Virus record (IMG/VR): IMGVR_UViG_3300045936_000212
Coordinates: 1 to 64,000 of that record
Source of the DNA: a virus
Direction: 5' to 3' (one strand)
Length of the DNA: 64,000 nucleotides
The notes under the pieces were generated by a model. The model was not told the DNA's origin and did not search any database. It was given only the letters and a program-made list of their open reading frames with translations. The position numbers and the translations under genes are program-made. Below are positions 26,299-33,966 of this stretch, in pieces (position 1 is the first letter of the stretch; every line of letters starts with the position of its first letter).

Positions 26299-28503
26299 AT
26301 GCCGTATCCGTTTGCCCCTGGTGAAGTCCTAACCTCGGCCAACCTAAACGCCGCGCTCGATATGCGCGTGCGGACCGATGGGACCAATCTCGTCCTGACG
26401 CCGGGCGCGGTGCTGTTCGGGAGCTCGGCCGGCGGTTTCGCCTCCGATAGCACCAATCTCACCTTCGACGACACCAACAATCGCCTAGGGGTGAACAACA
26501 ACACGCCGCAGGCAATGCTGTCGGTCGGCAAGACCGCCGGCGCGGCCCGCGTCTACAACAGCTACACCGATGCCGCCAACGGCGAGTGGGGCGACTTTAG
26601 CTGGTCCGGCAATGTCCTCCAGCTGGGTTCGGCGAAGAACGGCACCGGGATCGCGCGCGATGTTGTCATCAACCACGGATCGAGCGAACGGGCGCGGGTC
26701 ACTTCCACCGACCTGCGTCTGACTGTCGGCGGGGGTACGACCGGCATCTATTTCAGCGTCTGGAGCGATGTCACCAAGGAATACTATCTGGCCAACCAAA
26801 ACGGGGCGATGAATGTCGTCCGGCAGAGCGGGATCGGGGGGCCGGAATTTCGCTTGGTCAATGCCGGCTGGGTCGATTGGAACAACCACGAGTGGTCATA
26901 TAACGGAAGCTGGATAAGCAACGTCGCGGCCTATGGCACGAGCCGGGTCGGCACTGGTGTCGCCCGCGATTCCGCCTTCTATCACGGCGGGACGCAAAAA
27001 CTCTGGCTGACAAGCGAGGGGCTGGGCGTCGGCGGAACCCCTGGCGGGAGCGGCGCCGGCAGGTTGTTGCGCGTCACCGGCACCATGACCACGTCGCTCA
27101 ACACTCCCGTCGAATTTGGCTACACGCTCGCGTCGAGCGTCACCACGAGCCAATACGGATTCGTAAATCAACCCACCTTCAATCCATCCGGAGCTTCACT
27201 TACCACGGTCTACGGTCTTTTGAATTATGCGCTGATCGCAAGCACCGCCGCGATTGGTATCTCGACTATGTCCGGGGTAACGTCGCTGCTCCAGACCAAC
27301 GCCGGCTACACGCAACAGATCACGACTGGCGCCGCCTTTGACACCTTGGGCCCGACCGTCAGTGGCTCGCTGCCGTTCATCAATTACTACGGCTACCGGT
27401 GCCAGGGTATCGGCAACGGCAACGGCGCCACCTCGGGCAGCATCGTCAATGTGGGGCTGATCATCGGCATCCATACCGCCGCTGGCGCCGCCGGCGGGAC
27501 GGTCAATAATTACGGCGCATATCTTAATGTGGGAACCGGCTCCGGCGCCGGGACAACCAATAATTACGGGTTGCGGATTACCGGCAACGGCGGGTCCGGG
27601 GGTGGCGGCACCACCACCAATTACGCCATCTACGCTGACAGCACCGCTCCCTCGGTATTTACCGGCAAGCTTGGTCTCAACGGCACGATACCGCAGGTTC
27701 CGCTGCAGATGGGCGGTACTTTTGTATCGGCGGGTGATGTCGTCATCGCGACGATCCAAACGACGATGCAAAGCACAGCCACCGGTAGCCAGTTCGGCTT
27801 TCAAGCCGCGCCGACGTTCCAGCCGACCGGCGCCTCGCTGACGACTGCGATCGGGCTATATGCCAATCCGGCCCTGGCGGGCAGCGTAGCGATCGGCGAG
27901 CTCGATGCAATTTTTGCTTGGCCCAATCTTACCAGCTACAGCGGCACCAATCCGACATGGATCGTGGGGGTCGGATCTGAGGGGCCGTTAGGCGGCAGCT
28001 CGACCAAGTACGCAAGCAACTATGCCGGGTTCTATGCGCAAGACGTAGCGAACGGACACGGCGCGACCAGTGGCTCGATCGCCAATCACGGCATTTTTGT
28101 CGGCTCGCACACGGCGGCGGCGGCAGCCGGCGGGACCATCAACAACCGCGGTGCTACCATTTTCTTGCCGAGCGGCAGCGGGGCCGGCACAACCTCGAAC
28201 CTCGGCCTCTACCTTACCGGGAACGGTGGCTCGGGCGGCGGCGGCACGACGACCAATTACGCGATCTTCAGCGACAGTGCTGCCCTTTCGCAGCTTCAGA
28301 GCACGCGGATTGGGATTGGCATCGCCAATCCGACCAATGCCACGGCGCCATTCCTCTACATCACTGCGGCAGCCGGAGTACCCACCGGAGTTCCAGCCTT
28401 TGCGGCGGTCGGCGCCATCGCCATCCAGTGGGACAGCACGAACAAAAAGCTGATGGTCTACGACCAGCCCTCGGCGACATGGAAGGGCGTCGTCCTGGCC
28501 TGA
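26299..28503 (+). CDS. Modular tail fibre-like protein with repeated Gly/Asn-rich blocks
   Basis: 734 residues. The N-terminus MPYPFAPGEVLTSANLNAAL is a common virion-attachment start of phage fibres. The body has at least two copies of a block running QYGFVNQPTFNPSGASLTT, NGATSGSI, IHTAAGAAGGTVNNYGA and GSGAGTTNNYGL followed by GNGGSGGGGTTTNYAI (about residues 270-450 and 490-665). The end LMVYDQPSATWKGVVLA is typical of fibre C-termini. It probably forms a trimeric fibre contacting the host surface. No enzymatic motif seen. Confidence 0.78.
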   Translation: MPYPFAPGEVLTSANLNAALDMRVRTDGTNLVLTPGAVLFGSSAGGFASDSTNLTFDDTNNRLGVNNNTPQAMLSVGKTAGAARVYNSYTDAANGEWGDFSWSGNVLQLGSAKNGTGIARDVVINHGSSERARVTSTDLRLTVGGGTTGIYFSVWSDVTKEYYLANQNGAMNVVRQSGIGGPEFRLVNAGWVDWNNHEWSYNGSWISNVAAYGTSRVGTGVARDSAFYHGGTQKLWLTSEGLGVGGTPGGSGAGRLLRVTGTMTTSLNTPVEFGYTLASSVTTSQYGFVNQPTFNPSGASLTTVYGLLNYALIASTAAIGISTMSGVTSLLQTNAGYTQQITTGAAFDTLGPTVSGSLPFINYYGYRCQGIGNGNGATSGSIVNVGLIIGIHTAAGAAGGTVNNYGAYLNVGTGSGAGTTNNYGLRITGNGGSGGGGTTTNYAIYADSTAPSVFTGKLGLNGTIPQVPLQMGGTFVSAGDVVIATIQTTMQSTATGSQFGFQAAPTFQPTGASLTTAIGLYANPALAGSVAIGELDAIFAWPNLTSYSGTNPTWIVGVGSEGPLGGSSTKYASNYAGFYAQDVANGHGATSGSIANHGIFVGSHTAAAAAGGTINNRGATIFLPSGSGAGTTSNLGLYLTGNGGSGGGGTTTNYAIFSDSAALSQLQSTRIGIGIANPTNATAPFLYITAAAGVPTGVPAFAAVGAIAIQWDSTNKKLMVYDQPSATWKGVVLA

Positions 28504-28517
28504 CCAAGGGGAGAGCA

Positions 28518-28877
28518 ATGCACTTCATCGACATCATCGTGCGCGACGAGAACACCGTCTTGCACAAGGAGACCGCCCAGGTGCCCGACGGTTTCGCCGG
28601 GGAGCTGGTCGAGGCCTACCGGACCTATTACCCGGATGCGGTGGGCGACACGCAGATGTTCCAGCGGATCAGCCGCGGTCTGATCGAGGGCATCATGGCG
28701 AACATTGCCTCGGCCAGGGCCGCAGCCGCGATGTCCCGGTCGGCGCCGCGCACCTTCCGGCTGGAGAGCGAGCCGGAACTGCCGCCGGAACCGGAACCGG
28801 AACCCGAACCACCGCCGCCCATACCTGATGAGCCGTCGCCGCCGCCGGAGCCTGCCGATGAACCGGCGCAACCGTAG
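28518..28877 (+). CDS. Small protein with Pro/Glu-rich tail
   Basis: 119 residues. The N-terminal 80 form a compact domain (MHFIDIIVRDENTVLHKETA, ISRGLIEGIMANIASARAAAAM); the last 35 alternate Pro and Glu. ATG 28518 has AGGGGAGA upstream and is preferred over an upstream in-frame start. No family recognised; it follows the fibre gene and may be a fibre accessory protein. Confidence 0.68.
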   Translation: MHFIDIIVRDENTVLHKETAQVPDGFAGELVEAYRTYYPDAVGDTQMFQRISRGLIEGIMANIASARAAAAMSRSAPRTFRLESEPELPPEPEPEPEPPPPIPDEPSPPPEPADEPAQP

Positions 28878-28890
28878 GAGACCAGCACCC

Positions 28891-29115
28891 ATGTTCGACG
28901 CCACGCCGCAAGGCGATCCGCAGCCGCAGCCGCAGCCGCAGCAGGAGCCGCCGCGCCCAATCACCCCCGAAGACATCTGGCGCAACCAGAGAGCCAACCT
29001 GTCGCTGCGCGCGCTCGACCTGGAGGCCGAGGTCATCCTGCTGCAGCAGGAGAACCAGCGCCTCCAGCAGCGGGTTGCCGAACTGACCGGCCAGCCGGTC
29101 GGCTCTGCGCCGTGA
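28891..29115 (+). CDS. Short coiled-coil protein
   Basis: 74 residues. A Pro/Gln-rich N-terminus (GDPQPQPQPQQEPPRP) leads into a heptad-like helix (LRALDLEAEVILLQQENQRLQQRVAEL). TAGGAG lies about ten bases upstream of the ATG. Probably oligomeric; function unknown. Confidence 0.62.
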   Translation: MFDATPQGDPQPQPQPQQEPPRPITPEDIWRNQRANLSLRALDLEAEVILLQQENQRLQQRVAELTGQPVGSAP

Positions 29116-29116
29116 G

Positions 29117-29380
29117 GTGCGCTACGATCGGCCACCGCCCGGCGTCGCGCTAGCGGCGCTCCTGTCCGGGCTAATCCTGTTGCACCGCCCCGACGGCGGC
29201 GGGGTGCTGGTGGCGACGCAGCACATCACCTCGCTGATCCCGACGGCTGCGCATAGCGGCGGGAAGAACCGGTTGGTTCACGGCCAAGCGCTGTGCGTCG
29301 TGCGGTTGACGGACCAGCAACTGATCGCGGTGCGCGAACCGTGCGCCGCAGTGCACCGGCTGATGTCAGGCGGTCAATGA
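29117..29380 (+). CDS. Small protein with hydrophobic N-terminus
   Basis: 87 residues from GTG 29117. Residues 9-22 (VALAALLSGLILLH) may be a membrane anchor or signal. Two Cys occur in the C-terminal half. Its stop overlaps the next start as ATGA. No family recognised; with the 52-residue membrane protein at 29847 it is one of few lysis-gene candidates by position, but no lysis feature is visible. Confidence 0.5.
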   Translation: MRYDRPPPGVALAALLSGLILLHRPDGGGVLVATQHITSLIPTAAHSGGKNRLVHGQALCVVRLTDQQLIAVREPCAAVHRLMSGGQ

Positions 29381-29835
29381 CCAACAGCCTAACTCTGACC
29401 TTGGGCGGCTCCGTCGAACTGGTGCTGCGTCAGCCGCCGCCGGACATCGAATGCGTCATCGAGACGCGATACGAAGGCTTCACAGCAAGAGGAAAGGGGT
29501 TTTCCATGGCTTACACACTGCCAGCCGACAAAATGATCACCGTGCGCGTCGACTACGTCGATGCCCAGGGACACCCGGCCGTGGTCGATGGCGATGTCAG
29601 CTGGGATTCAAGCGCCCCCGAGGTCGCGACGGCGACCGTCGATCCGGGCGACAGCCACCTGTGCACGATCGTCCCCGGCACAACGCTCGGGACCACGCAG
29701 GTCTCGGCGCATGCCGATGCTGATCTTGGCTCCGGTGTACGGGCGCTGGTGACGACGCTCGATGTCACAACAGTGGCGGGCGAGGCGGTCGCCGGGACGA
29801 TCAGCCCGGTGGGAGATCCCCAGCCGCTCCCATAA
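29377..29835 (+). CDS. Ig-like (BIG2-type) domain protein
   Basis: 152 residues. After a short N-terminus, residues about 50-140 show the bacterial Ig-like pattern: VTVRVDYVDAQGHPAVVDGDVSWDSSAPEVATATV then VPGTTLGTTQVSAHAD. Such domains decorate virions and bind cell-surface sugars weakly. Coupled by ATGA to the previous gene. Confidence 0.75.
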   Translation: MTNSLTLTLGGSVELVLRQPPPDIECVIETRYEGFTARGKGFSMAYTLPADKMITVRVDYVDAQGHPAVVDGDVSWDSSAPEVATATVDPGDSHLCTIVPGTTLGTTQVSAHADADLGSGVRALVTTLDVTTVAGEAVAGTISPVGDPQPLP

Positions 29836-29846
29836 AGGAGGTCGCG

Positions 29847-30005
29847 ATGGTCCTCACGATCTTGTTCGTCGTCGTCATGTTTCTGTGGCTCTTGAGCATC
29901 CTGCCGTACCCGCCGATGCAGTCCTTTGCCGCCGGCAGTTCTTTCCTCGCCTTCGTCGCGGTGCTGCTGCTGGGTCTATTCCTGTTCGTGCCCGGCCTGC
30001 GCTGA
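29847..30005 (+). CDS. Two-span small membrane protein
   Basis: 52 residues with two hydrophobic helices (residues 2-17 VLTILFVVVMFLWLLS and 30-49 FLAFVAVLLLGLFLFVPG) separated by a Pro-rich turn. AAAGGAG lies seven bases upstream of the ATG, one of the best ribosome sites in the late region. Size and topology would suit a class II holin or accessory late membrane protein, but this is inference from topology. Confidence 0.7.
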   Translation: MVLTILFVVVMFLWLLSILPYPPMQSFAAGSSFLAFVAVLLLGLFLFVPGLR

Positions 30006-30161
30006 GCCGCGCAGATCCATCAGGTTGGTCAGTTCCTCGGCTGCGGCCGGCAGTTTCAGATCGCTGCCTCGGATCAGCACGTCGAACCACAGGCACCCGG
30101 CGAAGGGGAGCCTCCCTCGGTGCAGATCCCGCGCGAGAGCAAAGCAAGGAGCCTCGTTCAT
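29976..30161 (-). CDS. Possible 61-residue minus-strand protein
   Basis: An open minus-strand frame with normal G/C-ending codons and a protein-like pattern (FAGCLWFDVLIRGSDLKLP then AAAEELTNLMDLRG). It fills the gap between two + strand genes and overlaps the end of the membrane-protein gene by 30 bases. No good ribosome site is seen and no family is recognised. It may be noise. Confidence 0.25.
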   Translation of the reverse strand: MNEAPCFALARDLHRGRLPFAGCLWFDVLIRGSDLKLPAAAEELTNLMDLRGSAQAGHEQE

Positions 30162-30510
30162 GCCACTCATGATCCTAAACGGCCCGGTGATCCTGGCGGG
30201 CGAGTCCTTGTCGGACGGCATCGAGGTCGGCGGCGGCTTGGTCCGGATGACGATGCCGTCGATCTGGACTCCGGCGAATATCACCTTTCAGATCTCGACC
30301 GACGGGGAAGGCTACAACGACCTCGTCCATGCTCAGGGCATGGAGTTCATGATGCCCGTCGTGCCGGGATCGGCGGTCATTCTGACCCTTTACGCCGACG
30401 CTTTGCGGGCGATCCAGTTCTTGAAGATCCGCTCGGGCTCGCGGGACTTCCCGGTGATCCAGCCGGTGCAGACCGAGTTTGCGCTGACGGTCGATCCTGC
30501 GGCGAAGTGA
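30160..30510 (+). CDS. Last gene of the rightward late operon; unknown
   Basis: 116 residues, beta-rich (ILNGPVILAGESLSDGIEVGG, NITFQISTDGEGYNDLV, FALTVDPAAK), resembling small decoration-type proteins. AAGGAG lies nine bases before the ATG. Its last 134 bases are overlapped on the other strand by the regulator gene ending at 30377, so the two operons collide here. Confidence 0.68.
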   Translation: MPLMILNGPVILAGESLSDGIEVGGGLVRMTMPSIWTPANITFQISTDGEGYNDLVHAQGMEFMMPVVPGSAVILTLYADALRAIQFLKIRSGSRDFPVIQPVQTEFALTVDPAAK

Positions 30511-31096
30511 TCTGCCCCGTCTCGCGCATCATCACCTGGGCCTGCTCTTTGAAGGTCAGACTTTGGAACCATCCAAGAGGATCGGGTGGGGGGCTGAATA
30601 GTTCTCCCACCGTGCAGTGGAGCGCTTCGGCATAGGCTTCGAGGACCGTCTGGTTGTATCGCTGCTTGCCGGTTTCGATCCGCGACAAGTACGCCTGTGT
30701 GAACTTGAGGGTGCCTTCTCGGAAAGGGATGAAGGCATCCGACATTGCTTGCAGCGACAGACCGTACACCTCCCGCCATTCGCGCAAGTAATGCCGCGGG
30801 CGCCTAGCAACGGGCGCGGGGGCCGGGGTTTCCTTTTTGGCGTCCGGGGTGGTCTTCTTGGCGGGTTCGCTATCCGATCCATTCAGCAGTTCAGCGAGGC
30901 TCCATCCCAGAGCTTTGGCGATAGCGGTGAGTTTGTTGATATTCCAGCCAGTTTTTGGTTCGTCGTTGAGGTATGCCTTGTTGACCCCGGCCTCACGATA
31001 GACCGCGGCCAGCGACTTCCCGAGGCTCCGGGCGCGCTTTTGCGCGCGGAGTTTTACCCGGTTCTTGGCGTCGTAGTTATTTCTGGGCTGCGGCAT
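30377..31096 (-). CDS. Double helix-turn-helix regulator
   Basis: 239 residues on the minus strand. An N-terminal HTH-like region (residues 25-70, LAAVYREAGVNKAYLND, LTAIAKALGWSLAELL) is joined by an Ala/Pro linker to an XRE-type HTH (about 103-165, LREWREVYGLSLQAMSDAF, YLSRIETGKQRYNQTVLEAYAEAL). The last 45 residues are Ser/Pro/Arg-rich and lie antisense to the late gene. Two DNA-binding heads suggest a repressor or late regulator. It is the last gene of the minus operon, overlapping the previous gene by 20 bases. Confidence 0.75.
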   Translation of the reverse strand: MPQPRNNYDAKNRVKLRAQKRARSLGKSLAAVYREAGVNKAYLNDEPKTGWNINKLTAIAKALGWSLAELLNGSDSEPAKKTTPDAKKETPAPAPVARRPRHYLREWREVYGLSLQAMSDAFIPFREGTLKFTQAYLSRIETGKQRYNQTVLEAYAEALHCTVGELFSPPPDPLGWFQSLTFKEQAQVMMRETGQITSPQDRPSAQTRSAPAGSPGSPASPSGSSRTGSPAKRRRKGSE

Positions 31097-31475
31097 AGCG
31101 GTCGAGTTCTTCCGGCTCGAAGCGCCGCTTGGATCGCGGCCCCCGGCAGGTCAAGCGGCCGGCATTGACCTCGCGTCTGATCTGGTCGATCGACAGCCCA
31201 AGGCGCTGACCGGCCCCCTTCTCCGACAACAGCAGTGGTTTTGGTGGTGGCGGGTCGGCCAGCACGGCGTCGAGCTGTGCCCGCAGGTCGAGCCACCCGA
31301 CCGCCGTCTCAGGCGGCTCCTCGGCGACCCAGAATTTGACCCCCGGCACCGCCCGGAAGCGTTCCCGCATGCGGTGCGCGATCCGCTTCGCCTGGCGCTC
31401 TGTCAGCCCATCGACGCCGGGGTAGCGCGGCGCGACCACCGCCCGCTCGCCGTGATAGCGCGCCAGCACGATCAT
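31077..31475 (-). CDS. Protein with C-terminal excisionase-like HTH
   Basis: 132 residues. The C-terminal 50 form a MerR/excisionase-type winged HTH (LLLSEKGAGQRLGLSIDQI, REVNAGRLTCRG, RRFEPEELDRYA). The N-terminus (residues 1-60) is a separate alpha/beta domain with many His and Arg (HGERAVVAPRYPG, RQAKRIAHRMRERF). ATG 31475 overlaps the previous stop as ATGA; an upstream reading is shadow. Probably DNA-binding. Confidence 0.7.
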   Translation of the reverse strand: MIVLARYHGERAVVAPRYPGVDGLTERQAKRIAHRMRERFRAVPGVKFWVAEEPPETAVGWLDLRAQLDAVLADPPPPKPLLLSEKGAGQRLGLSIDQIRREVNAGRLTCRGPRSKRRFEPEELDRYAAAQK

Positions 31476-31981
31476 GCCGGGACCCACTGCGCCGCCGGCT
31501 GGCGTACCTCCTGCGGCGGCGGCTTCTGGCAGGACAGGATGTAAAAGCCGGCTGCATTCAGGAGATGGAATCCCACCGTCAACCCGAACACCGCGTCGAT
31601 CGGCGGCATGAAAAACATCACGACCTGCCCGATCAGCAGCGCCAGCGTCACCTGGCGCGCCACCACCAAGAGAACGCGGTTTATGTTCGCGTGCCCCAAC
31701 CGGGCGTGAAGGGCAGCCCGCCAAACCAACGGGCGCCAGACGCCGGAAACCAAGAGCCATGTCAGCCCGACGAACGCGCCGATAAACGGATGCCCCTCAG
31801 CCTGTATTTCGTGCATCCTTACCACGCCGTAAACGAGCAACAGGATGCTGGCGATCTTCGTCAGGTTGGCTCCCAGCTTGATGTGATCAACGCCCCAGCG
31901 CCGGCCGAGCCAATCGACTACCGGCTGCGCCACCCGGTCCAGCAGCCATAAGTCGAGCTGATGCGGCGACCAGCGTTTCAC
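31472..31981 (-). CDS. Four-span membrane protein
   Basis: 169 residues from GTG. Hydrophobic segments occur at about 40-57 (KIASILLLVYGVV), 66-84 (GAFVGLTWLLVSGV), 105-128 (VLLVVARQVTLALLIGQVVMFF) and 131-149 (FGLTVGFHLLNAAGFYIL). No family recognised. Coupled to neighbours by GTGA and ATGA overlaps. Superinfection exclusion would fit a lysogeny-side operon, but there is no direct evidence. Confidence 0.65.
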   Translation of the reverse strand: MKRWSPHQLDLWLLDRVAQPVVDWLGRRWGVDHIKLGANLTKIASILLLVYGVVRMHEIQAEGHPFIGAFVGLTWLLVSGVWRPLVWRAALHARLGHANINRVLLVVARQVTLALLIGQVVMFFMPPIDAVFGLTVGFHLLNAAGFYILSCQKPPPQEVRQPAAQWVPA

Positions 31982-32187
31982 CTGGGAACCACCCTGACCT
32001 CGCTGCCGGTGATGATCGAGCGATAGACGCCGTCATCGCCGCGCAGCACCGGCATCATGCCGACGTGCCCGTCGAGGATCGATTCAAACCCCAACATCAA
32101 CGAGGCGCCATTTGGGGACGCCATGATCACGGTGCCGTCGACCCGGCAGCCGGCGCAGAAGATCGTCACCGCGTCGCCGGATTTCAT
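31978..32187 (-). CDS. Small SH3-like beta protein
   Basis: 69 residues, predicted all-beta (DAVTIFCAGCRVDGTVIMAS, SIITGSEVRVVPR), with two Cys in CAGC. No family recognised. Start and stop overlap neighbouring genes. Confidence 0.6.
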   Translation of the reverse strand: MKSGDAVTIFCAGCRVDGTVIMASPNGASLMLGFESILDGHVGMMPVLRGDDGVYRSIITGSEVRVVPR

Positions 32188-32396
32188 CCGGCCTCCAGAT
32201 CGAACACCACGACTGCGGCGGGTGGCATGGTGGTGTCGAATCCGATGTCGTCGAGATATTTTGAGACGATGGTCAGCGCGGTGACGTCAGAGCCCGGCGG
32301 CGGGGCGCAGATGGTGGCGATAAACTTCGTGTCCCACCAGACCTCGATGACGGCGTTGCCGTGGACGGTGTGGACGCCGGGGCGGAAGGTCATCAT
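32184..32396 (-). CDS. Unknown 70-residue protein
   Basis: Short alpha/beta protein (TVHGNAVIEVWWDTKFIATI, ALTIVSKYLDDIGF). The ATG at 32396 has GGAG eight bases upstream; the much longer upstream reading is a shadow of the next gene. No family recognised. Confidence 0.62.
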   Translation of the reverse strand: MMTFRPGVHTVHGNAVIEVWWDTKFIATICAPPPGSDVTALTIVSKYLDDIGFDTTMPPAAVVVFDLEAG

Positions 32397-32806
32397 CAGG
32401 TCTGCTCCGTCGATGGATCGCTGCTCGTCTTGAGCTGCACCGACGCGTCGACCGCGGCGAGCTGCTGCTTCGCCCATTCGACTGCCTTGGCGTGGCCCGC
32501 CTCGGCCTCCTCCCAGGTGGCGTAGCGTTCCTGATAGCCCTTGAAGTCCGGGGTGATCTCGCGGCCGAGTACGATCTTCGGCTCGCCGCCAAAGACCATC
32601 GTCTCGAACAGAATGGCCGGCGCATCCGGCTCTATCGAAAAACTGTGATCGAGCCCGAGGAACACGGTCGAAACGTCGAGCGGCCCGACCTCCGTCTTGC
32701 CGACCGTCCACTCCTGCGTGCCATACTGGGAACCTGCGGCCCACTCCTCCATGCTGCACGGCACGGCGAGCTTGCCGATCAGCTTGTAGTGGCGCGGTCT
32801 ATTCAT
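32396..32806 (-). CDS. Unknown 136-residue protein
   Basis: Soluble protein starting MNRPRHYKLIGKLAVPCS, with a Phe/Tyr-rich middle (TVFLGLDHSF, ILFETMVFGGEPKIVLG) and a helical end (EEAEAGHAKAVEWAKQQL). The pattern of a short intro followed by beta strands and FETMVFGG occurs in other phage early operons as far as I recall, but no function is known. TGATG junction to the next gene. Confidence 0.65.
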   Translation of the reverse strand: MNRPRHYKLIGKLAVPCSMEEWAAGSQYGTQEWTVGKTEVGPLDVSTVFLGLDHSFSIEPDAPAILFETMVFGGEPKIVLGREITPDFKGYQERYATWEEAEAGHAKAVEWAKQQLAAVDASVQLKTSSDPSTEQT

Positions 32807-33042
32807 CGAGACCCCCTGACATCGCAGCCGGTCCAGTTAGGGACGCCGCCGATGGCGGCGCAGGCCCGGAACATTTCCGCCCTGGCGTTGCTTTCGGCCG
32901 ATGTCATCCAGGCGACCGAGATAAAAAACGACGCCAAGCAAATCGCGGTGCTGGCTGCCAGCGCGATCATCCGGAGATGGCGTGTGGGGTCGCTCGAACG
33001 AGCTTGCCACTGGCGGCATCCTGTTGGCGGCGGTCCCGGCAT
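32803..33042 (-). CDS. Small membrane-anchored protein
   Basis: 79 residues. A hydrophobic helix at about 26-46 (IALAASTAICLASFFISVAW) divides a polar N-terminus from a short Cys-containing tail. The start at 33042 overlaps the previous stop as TGATG; an internal ATG at 32970 would leave only the helix and tail. Confidence 0.55.
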   Translation of the reverse strand: MPGPPPTGCRQWQARSSDPTRHLRMIALAASTAICLASFFISVAWMTSAESNARAEMFRACAAIGGVPNWTGCDVRGSR

Positions 33043-33344
33043 CACCAAAGTCCAGAAAGGCGCCCGGAGATAATGATCGTCATCCCCTGCGCCAGCGTGG
33101 CGATGATGCTGGCGATGGCGACCGCGAGGATCAGCCAGCGCAGCCGCCGATAGTTGCGCTGCACCCGCTCCATCTCCCCGGCGAAATCCAATTGGTTCCG
33201 CAGCAGCAGCAACTGAAACCGGATGTAATCGACCAGCGGATGCAGCCCGAACGGGATGTCCACGTCGAGCGGATCGCGCTCGGGCGGCTCGGTCTCGCGG
33301 CGATGCCGGGCGAACGGCGTGGGGATGCTAAACCGGGCCACCAC
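33042..33344 (-). CDS. Small C-terminally anchored membrane protein
   Basis: 100 residues from GTG. A polar N-terminus, an amphipathic helix (VDYIRFQLLLLRNQLDFAGEM), a basic stretch and a hydrophobic helix near the C-terminus (WLILAVAIASIIATLAQGMTI). No family recognised. Coupled to the next gene. Confidence 0.6.
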   Translation of the reverse strand: MVARFSIPTPFARHRRETEPPERDPLDVDIPFGLHPLVDYIRFQLLLLRNQLDFAGEMERVQRNYRRLRWLILAVAIASIIATLAQGMTIIISGRLSGLW

Positions 33345-33585
33345 CCGGACCTCTCAGCACCTCGAGGAACAGCGGCTGGCCGGGGCGGCCTATGGGCTGC
33401 GCCCCGTCGTCACCGACAAACCGGACCGCCTGGCCGAAGATGATCACGAGGTTGTAGCGCGCGCCGCAGGCACGGCAGGTCATGTTCTGGCACGAGCCGC
33501 CGCGCGGCCCCGGCTCAAAATTCTCGACCGGGTCGCTGCAGTAGAGGCAGCCGCTAAACGCCGAGAACGGTTCCGGGGTCTTCAT
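33328..33585 (-). CDS. Zinc-ribbon-like small protein
   Basis: 85 residues with CLYC near residue 14 and CRACGARYNLVIIFGQ near residue 37, a four-Cys zinc-ribbon arrangement. The rest is beta-rich and polar. Probably nucleic-acid or protein binding; no family recognised. Confidence 0.62.
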   Translation of the reverse strand: MKTPEPFSAFSGCLYCSDPVENFEPGPRGGSCQNMTCRACGARYNLVIIFGQAVRFVGDDGAQPIGRPGQPLFLEVLRGPGGGPV

Positions 33586-33950
33586 TCCACGACCTCGATC
33601 GTAACCCGGACCCGCTTCCCGTCGAACTGCGCAAAGGCGGCGTGCTGCTTCGTCTCGTCATAACTGTGCAGCCGCACGAAGAAGGCGTCGGGACCCGAGA
33701 CCTCGGCGATCTTCGCCTGTCCGGAGTCCTCGGTCGTGGACTCGACCTTGCCCTCCAGCGTGCAGATGCCAACCGGCGGCAAGCCTCTTTTGCTGACGGC
33801 GCGCTCTGCGATACCGGCGATCATCCCCAGCGCCAGCGGCAGGTTCGGATCATCAACGCGGGCAGTGGCGGGCCAGGAATGGCTGCTCAGCGCCTGCCCC
33901 CGGATCTGCTTCAGCAGGTCTATGGCGGTGCCGTCGACCTTGTCGGCCAT
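33582..33950 (-). CDS. Unknown 122-residue protein
   Basis: A helical N-terminal half (GTAIDLLKQIRGQALSS, LALGMIAGIAERAVSKRG) and a beta C-terminal half (FFVRLHSYDETKQHAAF, KRVRVTIEVVE). ATG 33950 has AGGAG eight bases upstream; an in-frame start at 34010 lacks one. No family recognised. Confidence 0.65.
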   Translation of the reverse strand: MADKVDGTAIDLLKQIRGQALSSHSWPATARVDDPNLPLALGMIAGIAERAVSKRGLPPVGICTLEGKVESTTEDSGQAKIAEVSGPDAFFVRLHSYDETKQHAAFAQFDGKRVRVTIEVVE

Positions 33951-33966
33951 GTCGGTTCTCCTGTTT

